Counted from the stretch's first letter, positions 8,240 through 17,276 are shown. The stretch is 64,000 nucleotides of DNA from JBQTIU01 sp052387815 (GCA_052387815.1 JBQTIU010000005.1:22879-86878); one strand, 5' to 3'. Translations and numbers: made by a program. Notes: generated by a model from the sequence alone, not told the origin.

Positions 8240-9100
8240 GTGAGCGATCCCATCGAAGATAAGAAGATGCCGCTGCTCGATCATCTGGTCGAGCTTCGCC
8301 AGCGACTCATTTATTCCATCGTCGCCTTCCTGATCTGCTTCCTGGCTGCCTATTTCTTTTCCCAGGCGATCTTCGACTTCCTGACCGAGCCCTTGAAGAA
8401 GGTTTTCGAGGGCCAGGCCGGGCGCCGGATGATCTTCACCGCCCCCACCGAGGCGTTCTTCACCTACCTCAAAGTCGCGTTCTTCAGCGCCGTCTTCGTG
8501 TCGTTCCCGGTGGTGGCGAGCCAACTGTGGCTGTTCGTCGCTCCCGGGCTCTACAAGCAGGAAAAGAGCGCCTTCCTGCCGTTCATCGCCGCCACGCCGG
8601 CGCTGTTCCTGTTGGGGGCGGCCTTTCTCTATTACTTGATCCTGCCCTTCGCCCTGAAATTCTTCACGAGCTTCGAGGTGCCGGCGGGCGAAGGGGGGAT
8701 GCCGATCCAGCTCGAAGCCAAGATGAGCGAGTACCTGTCGCTGGTGATGGCGCTGATCCTCGCCTTCGGCGTCAGCTTCCAGCTACCGGTCTTGCTGACG
8801 CTGCTCGCCAAGGTCGGGATCCTGTCCGCGGCCGCGCTCGCCGCCAAGCGCCGCTATGCCATCGTCGGCATCGTCGCCTTCGCCGGCGTGGTCACGCCGC
8901 CCGACGTGTTCAGCCAGGTGAGCCTCGCCGTGCCGCTCTACCTGCTCTATGAGGTGTCGATTTTGGCGTGCCGGCTGATCGAAAAGAGGCGGGCGGAGGC
9001 GGAGGCGGCCGAGGAGGCCGAGGAACGCAAAGGCGCCCCCGCCGCCGGCGCGGCGCCGGTGGCCGCGGTCGAGGAAACCGACTTTAATCTCACCCGGTGA
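8240..9100 (+). CDS. tatC: Sec-independent protein translocase TatC
   Basis: A 286-residue, six-helix membrane protein that binds twin-arginine signal peptides. The N-terminus carries the typical MPLLDHLVELRQRLIYS sequence, followed by helices with FTAPTEAFFTYLKVAFF and the GVVTPPDVFSQ stretch near the last helices. Translation probably starts at GTG 8240, preceded by AGCCCAGGT. The C-terminal tail is an acidic and Ala-rich cytoplasmic extension beyond the core fold. It ends the tatABC operon, 62 nt before serS. Confidence 0.95.
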   Translation: MSDPIEDKKMPLLDHLVELRQRLIYSIVAFLICFLAAYFFSQAIFDFLTEPLKKVFEGQAGRRMIFTAPTEAFFTYLKVAFFSAVFVSFPVVASQLWLFVAPGLYKQEKSAFLPFIAATPALFLLGAAFLYYLILPFALKFFTSFEVPAGEGGMPIQLEAKMSEYLSLVMALILAFGVSFQLPVLLTLLAKVGILSAAALAAKRRYAIVGIVAFAGVVTPPDVFSQVSLAVPLYLLYEVSILACRLIEKRRAEAEAAEEAEERKGAPAAGAAPVAAVEETDFNLTR

Positions 9101-9162
9101 GGGGACGGCCGAATCGATGCTATAGCTAGGCCTCCCCTCGGGGCTTGCCGGGCTTCACCAAG

Positions 9163-10440
9163 ATGCACGACATAAAATCCATCCGCGAGCGCCCCGAGAC
9201 GTTCGACGAGGGCCTCAAGCGGCGCGGCTTACCGCCGCTGGCAGCGGAAATCCTGGCCAAGGACCGCGACAGCCGCGAGGCGCTCACGTCCCTCCAGGCC
9301 GCGCAGGCCCGCTGCAACCAGCTCTCGAAGGACATCGGGATAGGCAAGTCGAAGGGCGAGGATGTCGCCCGGTTGCTGCGCGAGGTCGCGGCGGCGCAAG
9401 CCGGGCTCGCCGGCGCCGAGGAGGCGGCACGGATGCGCGCCAAGGCGCTCGAGGACGTTCTTGCGACCCTCCCCAACCTGCCCGCCGCCGACGTACCCGA
9501 CGGCGCGGACGCCAGCGCCAATCGTCTGGTGCGGTCGTGGGGCGCGCTCGGCCGCTTCGGCTTCGCGCCCAAGGAGCATTTCGAGCTCGGCGAGAAACTG
9601 GCGCTGATGGACCCCGCCCGCGCCGCCAAGCTTTCGGGCGCGCGCTTCACGGTGCTTTCGGGCGCGCTCGCCCGGCTCGAGCGCGCGCTCGGGGCTTTCA
9701 TGCTCGACCTGCACACGCGCGAGTTCGGCTATGTCGAGATAAGCCCGCCGCTCCTCGTGCGCGACAACGCCCTGTTCGGCACCGGGACCCTGCCGAAATT
9801 CGGCGACGACCTGTTCCGCACCGCCAACGGCTACAGCCTCATCCCCACGGCCGAGGTCTCGCTCACCAACCTGGTCGCCGATGAAATCCTTGCCGAGGGC
9901 GACCTGCCGCGGCGGTGGACGGCGCTGACCGCCTGTTTCCGCGCCGAAGCCGGGGCGGCCGGCAAGGACACGCGCGGCATGCTGCGCCAGCACCAGTTCT
10001 ACAAGGTCGAGCTGGTGTCAATCGCGCGCCCGGAGGACTCCGCCACCGAGCACGAGCGCATGACGAATTGCGCCGAGGAGGTCCTGCGGCGTCTCGGCCT
10101 GCCCCATCGGGTGATGGTGCTGTCGACCGGGGACATGGGGTTTGCCGCCAACAAGACTTACGACATCGAGGTCTGGCTGCCGGGGCAGAACGCCTATCGC
10201 GAGATTTCGAGCTGTTCGAATTGCGGCGACTTCCAGGCGCGCCGCATGAACGCGCGCTACCGGCCGGCCGGCGGCAAAGGGACGCGGTTCGTCCATACCT
10301 TGAACGGGTCGGGGCTGGCGGTCGGCCGCGCCTTGATCGCGGTCATGGAGAACTATCAGCGCCCCGACGGCTCGATCGAGGTGCCGGCGGCGTTGCGCCC
10401 CCATATGGACGGGCGCGAGGCGATATCCGCCGATGTTTAA
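9163..10440 (+). CDS. serS: Seryl-tRNA synthetase
   Basis: A 425-residue class II synthetase. The N-terminal antiparallel coiled coil that holds the tRNA-Ser long arm spans about residues 25-105. Motif 2 is CFRAEAGAAGKDTRGMLRQHQF and motif 3 is GSGLAVGRALIAVMENY; a PTAEVSLTNL segment lies at the active site. The ATG giving MHDIKSIRERP is the conserved start; an upstream TTG in frame is not needed. The stop overlaps the surE ATG by 8 nt. tatC-serS-surE-pcm is the usual alphaproteobacterial order. Confidence 0.97.
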   Translation: MHDIKSIRERPETFDEGLKRRGLPPLAAEILAKDRDSREALTSLQAAQARCNQLSKDIGIGKSKGEDVARLLREVAAAQAGLAGAEEAARMRAKALEDVLATLPNLPAADVPDGADASANRLVRSWGALGRFGFAPKEHFELGEKLALMDPARAAKLSGARFTVLSGALARLERALGAFMLDLHTREFGYVEISPPLLVRDNALFGTGTLPKFGDDLFRTANGYSLIPTAEVSLTNLVADEILAEGDLPRRWTALTACFRAEAGAAGKDTRGMLRQHQFYKVELVSIARPEDSATEHERMTNCAEEVLRRLGLPHRVMVLSTGDMGFAANKTYDIEVWLPGQNAYREISSCSNCGDFQARRMNARYRPAGGKGTRFVHTLNGSGLAVGRALIAVMENYQRPDGSIEVPAALRPHMDGREAISADV

Positions 10441-11215
10441 GGCCCCGCTCGACCTCGCCCGGTCCCGCATCCTGGTCAGCAACGACGACGGCATCGCCGC
10501 CCCGGGGCTCAAGCTGCTCGAGCGGATCGCCAGGATGCTATCGCGCGACGTGTGGGTGGTGGCGCCGGAGACCGAACAGAGCGCTGCCAGCCACTCGCTC
10601 ACCATCCGCCACCCCTTGCGCGTGCGCAAGATCAAGAGCCGGCGCTTCGCCGTCGACGGCACGCCGACCGACTGCGTGCTCCTGGCGATCCACCACATCC
10701 TCAAGGATCGGCGGCCGACGCTGTGCTTGTCGGGCGTCAACCGCGGCGCAAATCTCGGCGAGGATGTGACCTACTCCGGCACCGTCGCCGCGGCGATGGA
10801 GGCCACGCTCCTGGGCGTGCCGGCGATCGCGCTGAGCCAGGCCTGCAAGGCGCCGTCCCCGGTCAGGTGGTCGACCGCCGAGCACTACGCGGGCGGCATC
10901 GTCCGCCGCCTGACGCGCATGACTTGGCCGCGCAACGTGATGATCAACGTCAACTTTCCCAATGTCCTCGCACCCGCGGTTCGCGGCGTGGCGGTGGCCG
11001 GGCAGGGACGGCACAAGATCGGCGACCAGTTGGTCGAGAACCGCGATCCGCGCGGCGTGCCGTATTACTGGATCGGCGCCATGCGCCATGAGGATGCGAC
11101 CCGCGCGGGCACCGATATCGCGGCGGTCAACGACGGCTGGATCTCGGTGACGCCCTTGTTCCTCGATCTCTCGCACCGCCCGACCATGCGCCGTCTGGCC
11201 AAGCTCTTCGCCTGA
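10433..11215 (+). CDS. surE: 5'/3'-nucleotidase SurE
   Basis: A 260-residue metal-dependent nucleotidase. The N-terminal ILVSNDDGIAAPGL carries the Asp pair of the metal site; SGVNRGANLGEDVTYSGTVAAA and the ALSQ segment are family signatures. It dephosphorylates nucleoside monophosphates and has been linked to stationary-phase survival together with pcm. It overlaps serS by 8 nt, and its TGA is immediately followed by the pcm ATG, so the three genes are probably translated from one transcript. Confidence 0.95.
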   Translation: MFKAPLDLARSRILVSNDDGIAAPGLKLLERIARMLSRDVWVVAPETEQSAASHSLTIRHPLRVRKIKSRRFAVDGTPTDCVLLAIHHILKDRRPTLCLSGVNRGANLGEDVTYSGTVAAAMEATLLGVPAIALSQACKAPSPVRWSTAEHYAGGIVRRLTRMTWPRNVMINVNFPNVLAPAVRGVAVAGQGRHKIGDQLVENRDPRGVPYYWIGAMRHEDATRAGTDIAAVNDGWISVTPLFLDLSHRPTMRRLAKLFA

Positions 11216-11869
11216 ATGAGCACACCCAACCATCGCATTCGCCTGGTCATGGAACTGCGTGCCCTGGGGGTCAGCGACACCACGGTCCTGGGCGCGATCG
11301 AGCGCGTGCCGCGCGAAACGTTCGTGCCGCCGAACTTCCGCGACCGCGCCTACGAGAATACGGCCTTGCCGATCGGTCACGGCCAAATGCTGAGCGAGCC
11401 CGGCGTAGTCGGGCTCATGACCCAGGCGCTCGAATTGCGGGGGCGGATGAAGGTGCTCGAGATCGGCACCGGGTCGGGCTATCAAACGGCCGTCCTCGCG
11501 CGACTCGCCCGGCGCGTCTACACGATCGAGCGCCACCGCCCTCTCTTGGCGGCGGCTGAGGCGCGGTTCAAGGAGCTCCGGCTCCACAACATCACCACCA
11601 GGTTGGGCGATGGCTGGCTCGGTTGGCCGGAGCAGGCGCCCTTCGAGCGCATCCTCTTGACCGCCGCGCCGCCGGACATCCCGCAGACGCTGCTCGCGCA
11701 GTTGACCGAGGACGGGATCATGGTCCTGCCGGTCGGCGGCCCGACGCGCAAGCAAAAGCTGATCCGGGTCCGCAACAGCGCGTCGGGAGCGGTGAGCGAA
11801 GACATCGCGCCGGTGCGTTTCGTGTCGATGATCGCCGGCCTGCCGCCCGAGGCCAGCGAGGGCGGGTAG
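11216..11869 (+). CDS. pcm: Protein-L-isoaspartate O-methyltransferase (cytosolic)
   Basis: A 217-residue SAM-dependent enzyme that repairs isoaspartyl residues in aged proteins. Family motifs are VPRETFVPPNFRDRAYENTALPIGHGQMLSEP (near residues 28-60; here quoted only in part: VPRETFVPP and GHGQMLSEP) and motif I VLEIGTGSGYQTAVLA. No signal peptide is present, unlike a second paralogue on the minus strand at 31265-32011. It begins directly at the surE stop and precedes the LysM/M23 lipoprotein gene. Confidence 0.94.
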   Translation: MSTPNHRIRLVMELRALGVSDTTVLGAIERVPRETFVPPNFRDRAYENTALPIGHGQMLSEPGVVGLMTQALELRGRMKVLEIGTGSGYQTAVLARLARRVYTIERHRPLLAAAEARFKELRLHNITTRLGDGWLGWPEQAPFERILLTAAPPDIPQTLLAQLTEDGIMVLPVGGPTRKQKLIRVRNSASGAVSEDIAPVRFVSMIAGLPPEASEGG

Positions 11870-11927
11870 ACTCGTCGCGTGGCCGGCCAGTGGAAACGCC
11901 GCCCAACCCGCGCTATGTGTTGAGCCC

Positions 11928-13610
11928 ATGACGAGTCGTCCCCGATTCGCAAACGCGGGGGCGGCGCTGGCGCTGAGCCTGGCGCTGAACCTGGCGCTGG
12001 CCGCCTGCGCGCGCCAGGGGCCGCCGGCGCCGGTCGAGTTGCGCGGCGGGGCCGGCGCGCCGCCGGCCCTTCGCGCGGCGGCGCCGGAAGCCCCGGCGGG
12101 CGATGGGGCCGGCACGGTGACGGTGCAGCCGGGCGATACGCTGTACGCGATCGCGCGGCGGCACAAGACGCCGACGCGCGCGATCATCGAGGCCAACAAC
12201 TTGGCGCCGCCTTATCTTGTGCAGGCGAACCAACGCCTCGTGCTGCCGCGCGTGCGGACCCACGAAGTGCAGACGGGCGATACAATCCATGGACTGTCGC
12301 GACGCTATGGCATCGAAATGAATGCGCTCGTGCGTGCCAATGCGATCGAGCCGCCGTATGTGATCCGGAGCGGTCAATTCCTGATCCTGCCGGCGGGGCC
12401 GCCGGAAGCGGCCCCGACCAAGAGCGAAGACCCGAGCCGACGCGGCGAGCCCATCGAGGCGGCGTCCCTGTCGCCGCTCGCCCCCGCACGGGTCGCTCCT
12501 GCACAAGAGCCGGAGCCCCCTACCGCGGCCGCCACACAAGCCGCGGCGCCCGCCGCCGAACCGCCACGGGTGGGACCGGCGGAGACGCCGGCCGCGGACG
12601 CCGCACCCCCGCCGCGGGTGGGACCGGTGGAGACGCCGGCCGCGGATGCCGGGCGGGCGCGGGCGGAGGCGGGCCTGCCGGGGCGGGCGGGACGCCTGTT
12701 CTCGTGGCCGCTGCGCGGGACGATCGTCTCGGATTTCGGCCCCAAGCCGGGCGGGCTGTTCAACGACGGGGTCAATATCGCCGGGCCGCGCGGCGCCCCG
12801 ATCCGCGCCGCCGAGAACGGCGTCGTCGTCTATGCCGGCAACGAGCTGCGCGGCTTCGGAAATCTGCTTCTGCTGCGCCATGCCGGCGGCTTCGTCACCG
12901 CCTATGCCCATGCCCAGGACCTGCTGGTGACGCGCGGCGAGGAGGTCAAGCGCGGGCAGGTGATCGCGCGGGTGGGCTCGACCGGCAACGTCGCCACGCC
13001 GCAGCTTCACTTCGAGATCCGGCGCGGCACCCGCGCCGTCAACCCGCGCGAGTTCCTCGAGGCGCTGACCGCCTCGACTTATCCGACCGTTCTAATCGAG
13101 GCGCTTTCCCAACCGCCCGGCGAGATCCTGGACGAACTGCCAGGCGACGCGTCCCGAGCGGGCGCCGCGCGTGATCGACCATTCGCTGGCTTCGGCCGCG
13201 AGCGCCGCCCGCTCGATCGGCAGGTCATAGCGCCGGACATAGCCCTCGATCATCGCGAAATAGGTGTCCTGGTCGCAGCCGTAGAAACCGAGCCACAGCC
13301 CGAAGCGATCGGACATCGAGACCTTTTCCTCGACCGCCTCGCCGGGGTTGATGGCGGTCGCGCGCTCGTTGTCGATCATCTCGCGCGGCATCAGGTGGCG
13401 GCGGTTGGAGGTGGCGTAGAACACAACGTTCGCCGGACGCCCCTCGATGCCGCCTTCGAGCACCGCCTTCAACGACTTGAAGGAGGCATCGTGGCCGTCG
13501 AACGACAGGTCGTCGCAAAACAACAGGAACTGGCGCGGGCCGGGGCGCAGGATTTCGAGAAGCCGGGGCAACGACGGGATGTCCTCGCGGTGGATCTCGA
13601 CGAGCGCTAG
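11928..13610 (+). CDS. LysM/LytM (M23) lipoprotein, NlpD-like, with long antisense-overlapping tail
   Basis: The first ~385 residues look like an NlpD-type envelope lipoprotein: signal peptide with lipobox LAAC (Cys near 26), two LysM repeats (about 62-107 and 109-155, with QPGDTLYAIA and QTGDTIHGLS), a Pro/Ala linker, and an M23 fold (about 260-385). The M23 metal ligands are degenerate: the first motif reads NDGVNIA rather than HxGxDIA, and the second reads QLHFEI rather than HLHFEI. It is thus probably a non-catalytic activator of amidases. The frame does not stop at the usual end but runs another ~170 residues through the convergent DUF815 gene. That tail resembles nothing and is probably antisense sequence. 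Confidence 0.82.
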   Translation: MTSRPRFANAGAALALSLALNLALAACARQGPPAPVELRGGAGAPPALRAAAPEAPAGDGAGTVTVQPGDTLYAIARRHKTPTRAIIEANNLAPPYLVQANQRLVLPRVRTHEVQTGDTIHGLSRRYGIEMNALVRANAIEPPYVIRSGQFLILPAGPPEAAPTKSEDPSRRGEPIEAASLSPLAPARVAPAQEPEPPTAAATQAAAPAAEPPRVGPAETPAADAAPPPRVGPVETPAADAGRARAEAGLPGRAGRLFSWPLRGTIVSDFGPKPGGLFNDGVNIAGPRGAPIRAAENGVVVYAGNELRGFGNLLLLRHAGGFVTAYAHAQDLLVTRGEEVKRGQVIARVGSTGNVATPQLHFEIRRGTRAVNPREFLEALTASTYPTVLIEALSQPPGEILDELPGDASRAGAARDRPFAGFGRERRPLDRQVIAPDIALDHREIGVLVAAVETEPQPEAIGHRDLFLDRLAGVDGGRALVVDHLARHQVAAVGGGVEHNVRRTPLDAAFEHRLQRLEGGIVAVERQVVAKQQELARAGAQDFEKPGQRRDVLAVDLDER

Positions 13611-13949
13611 CGCCGCGGGCCGTTCGGCATTGACACGCGCGTGCACCGCCTTGACCAGCGAGCTCTTGCCCATGCCGCGCGCGCCCCACAACAGCGCGTT
13701 GTTGGCCGGCAGCCCGGCCGCGAAACGCCGCGTATTGGCCAGCAAGATGTCGCGCTGCCACTCGATCCCCTTGAGGAGGTCGAGGTCGACCCGGCTGACC
13801 TCGGCGACCGGCACGAGCCGATCGCCCTCGGCATGCCAGACGAAGGCGTCGGCGGCCGCGACATCGACCGGGCGGGCCGGTTCGGGCGCCAACCGTTCGA
13901 GCGCATCGGCGATCCGGGCCAGCAGGGGTTCGAACTTGGCGGTTTCCAT
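13092..13949 (-). CDS. DUF815 family AAA-type ATPase
   Basis: A 285-residue ATP-binding protein. Walker A is GARGMGKSSL near residue 95 and a Walker B-like FLLFCDDLSF lies near 155; a FYATSNRRHLMPREM segment, typical of DUF815, follows. Function is not established in the family. The ATG at 13949 is preferred over an upstream TTG at 14009. The gene is convergent with the LysM/M23 gene and its whole 3' 519 nt lies under that frame. Because this protein is conserved to its end, its reading frame is taken as the constrained one in the overlap. Confidence 0.88.
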   Translation of the reverse strand: METAKFEPLLARIADALERLAPEPARPVDVAAADAFVWHAEGDRLVPVAEVSRVDLDLLKGIEWQRDILLANTRRFAAGLPANNALLWGARGMGKSSLVKAVHARVNAERPAALALVEIHREDIPSLPRLLEILRPGPRQFLLFCDDLSFDGHDASFKSLKAVLEGGIEGRPANVVFYATSNRRHLMPREMIDNERATAINPGEAVEEKVSMSDRFGLWLGFYGCDQDTYFAMIEGYVRRYDLPIERAALAAEASEWSITRGARSGRVAWQFVQDLAGRLGKRLD

Positions 13950-14162
13950 GACGACCGGGTGTCGTGCGAACAAGGCCGGGACCAGCCCGGCCGAGACCCT
14001 AGATGACAAGCCTTGCGGCGGTCAACGGCAGCGCCGCCGCCTCGATCCAAGAGCATCGCCGACGCAAGATTGCATTTCTGCGACCGCCGGCTATAGTCCG
14101 CGCGGCTTCGGCGCCGCCGGACGAGTGGGGCGCGGGCGCGGGAGAGGGAGAGGGGGAACCGT

Positions 14163-14708
14163 ATGCTCATTTCGCCAGCCTATGCCCAGTCCACTGGGGG
14201 TGGTGCGTTCGACATGGTGGCGTTGCTGCCGCTGGTCCTGATCTTCGTGATCTTCTATTTCCTGGTTCTCCGGCCGCAGCAACAGAAAATGAAATTCCAC
14301 CGCGCGATGGTCGAGGCGGTTCGGCGCGGCGACCGCATCGTCACCCAGGGCGGGATCATCGGCACGGTGACCAAGGTCACGGGCGATCGCGAGATGACGG
14401 TCGAGATCGCCGAGGGCGTGCGCGTGCGCGTGCTGCGCGCGATGGTTGCCGAAGTGATGGCGAAACCCGAGCCGGCGGAGGCCAAGGAGGCGAAGAAAGC
14501 GGAGGCCGAGCGCGCCGAGCCGGAAACCGACTATTACAAGATCCTGGGCGTGAAGAAGAACGCCACGGCGGCGGAAATCGCGGCCGCCGGCGCGGCGAAG
14601 ACCGGGCCCGACGCGACGGACGCATACGAGACGCTCAAGGATCCGATCCGGCGCAAGCTTTACGATTCCCTGGGCCATGAGGATTACGTCATGCGCGTGA
14701 AAGGCTGA
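14163..14708 (+). CDS. yajC: YajC Sec accessory subunit fused to a J-domain-like tail
   Basis: A 181-residue protein. Residues 1-105 are an ordinary YajC: a short periplasmic N-terminus, one transmembrane helix (LLPLVLIFVIFYFLVL), the LRPQQQKMKFH motif, GDRIVTQGGIIGTV, and a beta-rich cytoplasmic domain. After a charged Ala/Glu/Lys linker (about 105-121), residues 122-175 read like a shortened DnaJ J domain: DYYKILGVKKNAT, then AYETLKDPIRRKLYDSLG. Helix II is mostly missing, and the HPD tripeptide is replaced by GPD. YajC binds SecDF-YidC. The gene is 11 nt before secD, in one operon with secF. Whether the tail acts with DnaK cannot be told. Confidence 0.9.
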   Translation: MLISPAYAQSTGGGAFDMVALLPLVLIFVIFYFLVLRPQQQKMKFHRAMVEAVRRGDRIVTQGGIIGTVTKVTGDREMTVEIAEGVRVRVLRAMVAEVMAKPEPAEAKEAKKAEAERAEPETDYYKILGVKKNATAAEIAAAGAAKTGPDATDAYETLKDPIRRKLYDSLGHEDYVMRVKG

Positions 14709-14719
14709 CCGGCCGCGCC

Positions 14720-16303
14720 ATGGTGCATATCGAGCGCTGGAAGATCATCGCGATTTTCGCGATCTGCCTGGTCGGCCTCGTCTACGCCGCGCCGCACCTG
14801 CTGTCGCGCGAGCAGGCGGAGGCGATCCCCGCCTGGCTGCCCCGCCAGCAGGTCAATCTCGGCCTCGATCTCCAGGGCGGCTCGCATCTCCTGCTCGAGG
14901 TCGACGTGGCCGCGGTCGTCCGCGAGCGGCTCACCAACCTCGTGGACGGCGTGCGGACCGCCATGCGCACCCAGCGCATCGCCATCACCAACCTCGCGAG
15001 CGAGGGAACAAGCGTCACCTTCCGGGTGCGCGAAGCGGCGCAGGCGGATCAGGCGCTCACCGGCGTGCGCGACCTCGATCGCGCCGCCCGGGCGACGACC
15101 AACCCCGATCAGTCGATCGTCTTGCGGCTCGACGAGCGGGAACTCATCGACCAGCGCCGCAAGGCCGTCTCGCAGTCGATCGAGATCGTCCGCCGCCGCA
15201 TCGACGGGCTCGGCACGCGCGACCCGACCATCCAGGCGCAAGGCCAGGACCGCATCCTTGTCCAGCTGCCGGGCGTGCGCGAGCCCGAACGCGTCAAGGC
15301 GTTGTTGGGCAAGACTGCCAAGCTCACCTTCCACCTCTTCGACCGGACGGGCGAGATCACCGAGGCGCGCGCCGGACGGATGCCGCCCGGCTCGCTGCTG
15401 GTGCCGGACGACCGCGAGGTCGAGGCGGGCGGCCAACCCCGCCTGCACCTCCTGCAGCGGCGGGTGAGCGTGGCCGGCGAGCGCCTGACCAGAGCCGACC
15501 CCGGGACGAACCCGCAGACCGGCGAATGGGTGGTCAATTTCAGCTTCGATTCCGTCGGCGCGCGGCAGTTCGCCGACATCACGCGCGAAAACGTCGGGCG
15601 CCCGTTCGCCATCGTGCTCGACGGACGGGTGATCAGCGCGCCGGTGATCCGCGAGCCGATCCTGGCCGGCAGCGGGCAGATTTCCGGCAACTTCACCGTC
15701 GCCTCGGCCAACGATCTCTCCGTGCTGCTCCGCGCCGGCGCGTTGCCCGCGCCCCTCAACGTCATCGAGGAGCGCACGGTCGGCCCCGATCTCGGCAGCG
15801 ATTCGATCCGCGCCGGGGCGATCGCCATCGTCATCGGCTACGTCTTGATCGCGGCGCTGATGATCGTCGGCTACGGGCTGTTCGGCGTGGTCGCCAATAT
15901 CGCCCTTATCCTCAACATCGCCTTCACGCTGGCGATCATGGCGGCGCTGGGGGCGACGCTGACCCTGCCCGGCCTCGCCGGCATGGTGCTGGGCCTCGCC
16001 ATGGCGGTGGATGCGAACGTGCTCATCTACGAGCGCATGCGCGAGGAAATGCGGGCCGGCCGCTCGGCCTACCCGGCCGCCGACTTCGCCTTCCAGCGCG
16101 CCTACGGTACGATCCTCGACTCCAACCTCACGACGCTGATCGCGGCCCTGCTGCTCTACGTCTTCGGCGCCGGTCCGATCCGCGGTTTCGCGGTGACCCT
16201 GTCGATCGGCATCATCTGCTCCATGTTCACCGCGGTGACGGTGACCCGGATGCTGATCGTGATGTGGCTCGACTGGCGCCGCCCGAAAGCGCTCCCGGTC
16301 TAG
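14720..16303 (+). CDS. secD: Protein translocase subunit SecD
   Basis: A 527-residue RND-fold membrane protein that, with SecF, uses proton motive force to complete Sec export. An N-terminal helix (IIAIFAICLVGLVYAAPHL) is followed by the large periplasmic P1 head beginning LGLDLQGGSHLLLEVD, a second periplasmic part with GRPFAIVLDGRVISAPVI, and the C-terminal helices with GMVLGLAMAVDANVLIYERMREE. These are conserved SecD sequences. The start ATG is 11 nt after yajC. secF follows 11 nt after the stop. Confidence 0.97.
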   Translation: MVHIERWKIIAIFAICLVGLVYAAPHLLSREQAEAIPAWLPRQQVNLGLDLQGGSHLLLEVDVAAVVRERLTNLVDGVRTAMRTQRIAITNLASEGTSVTFRVREAAQADQALTGVRDLDRAARATTNPDQSIVLRLDERELIDQRRKAVSQSIEIVRRRIDGLGTRDPTIQAQGQDRILVQLPGVREPERVKALLGKTAKLTFHLFDRTGEITEARAGRMPPGSLLVPDDREVEAGGQPRLHLLQRRVSVAGERLTRADPGTNPQTGEWVVNFSFDSVGARQFADITRENVGRPFAIVLDGRVISAPVIREPILAGSGQISGNFTVASANDLSVLLRAGALPAPLNVIEERTVGPDLGSDSIRAGAIAIVIGYVLIAALMIVGYGLFGVVANIALILNIAFTLAIMAALGATLTLPGLAGMVLGLAMAVDANVLIYERMREEMRAGRSAYPAADFAFQRAYGTILDSNLTTLIAALLLYVFGAGPIRGFAVTLSIGIICSMFTAVTVTRMLIVMWLDWRRPKALPV

Positions 16304-16314
16304 GCGAAACAGAC

Positions 16315-17256
16315 ATGCGTCCCGTCCGCATCCTGCGCAACGTTCCGAAGCTGGATTTCTTCCGCTTCCACAAGCTCTGCTTCGTGTTGTCGGCCGCGCT
16401 GTGCGCGGTTTCGGTGGCCTCGCTGGCCGTGCGCGGCCTCAATTTCGGGGTCGATTTCGCCGGCGGCATCCTGATCGAGGCCCGCACGCCAGCGCCCGCC
16501 GATTTGGCCGCCCTGCGCGCCAAGCTCAACGAGCTTAACCTCGGCGACGTGGCCCTCCAGGATTTCGGCACGCCCAACGACGTCCTGATCCGAGTCCAGC
16601 GCCAGGGCGGCGGCGAGGCGGCCGAAATGAAGGCGGTCTCCGCGATCCGGGCGGCGCTGGGCGCGGGCGTCGACTATCGCCGCGTCGAGGTGGTGGGCCC
16701 CAAGGTCGGCCGGGAGCTCGTCGAGGGCGGCGTGCTCGCCGTCACCCTGTCGCTCGGCGGGATCATGGCTTACATGGCGTTCCGCTACGGCTGGCGCTCC
16801 GGCCTGGCCGGCGTCATCGCGATCCTGCACGACTGTCTCACCACCGTGGGCTTGTTCTCGGTGCTCGGTATGCAGTTCGATCTCAATATCCTCGCCGCGG
16901 TCGTGACGATCGCCGGCTTCTCGATCAACGACACCGTGGTCATCGCCGACCGCATCCGCGAGAACATGCGCAAATACAAGGCCATGGATTTCCGCGACGT
17001 GATCAACCGGTCGGTCAACGAGACCATGGCCCGCACCATCATGACCAACGGCCTGGTGTTGCTCGCGGTGATCGCGCTCATCGTCTTCGGCGGGCCGGTG
17101 CTGTTCGGGTTCAGCTTCGCCATGCTGTGGGGCGTGGTGATCGGCACCTACTCGACGGTTTACGTCGCCGCACCCCTCGAATGGTATCTGATGGCGCGCC
17201 GCGCCGGTCAGGGCCGCCTGCCGGCCGACGCCAAGCCCGGCGGCGGCGCGGCGTGA
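16315..17256 (+). CDS. secF: Protein translocase subunit SecF
   Basis: A 313-residue partner of SecD. The first helix is followed by GLNFGVDFAGGILIEAR, then a periplasmic domain, and the C-terminal helices with ATVVTIAGFSINDTVVIADRIREN-like sequence (here VTIAGFSINDTVVIADRI) and NRSVNETMARTIMT. The ATG at 16315 is preferred; the frame remains open far upstream inside secD but without similarity. The stop overlaps a GTG of the following Mth938-type gene, which suggests one transcription unit. Confidence 0.97.
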   Translation: MRPVRILRNVPKLDFFRFHKLCFVLSAALCAVSVASLAVRGLNFGVDFAGGILIEARTPAPADLAALRAKLNELNLGDVALQDFGTPNDVLIRVQRQGGGEAAEMKAVSAIRAALGAGVDYRRVEVVGPKVGRELVEGGVLAVTLSLGGIMAYMAFRYGWRSGLAGVIAILHDCLTTVGLFSVLGMQFDLNILAAVVTIAGFSINDTVVIADRIRENMRKYKAMDFRDVINRSVNETMARTIMTNGLVLLAVIALIVFGGPVLFGFSFAMLWGVVIGTYSTVYVAAPLEWYLMARRAGQGRLPADAKPGGGAA

Positions 17257-17276
17257 TCGCGGCCGGGGACACGAGC

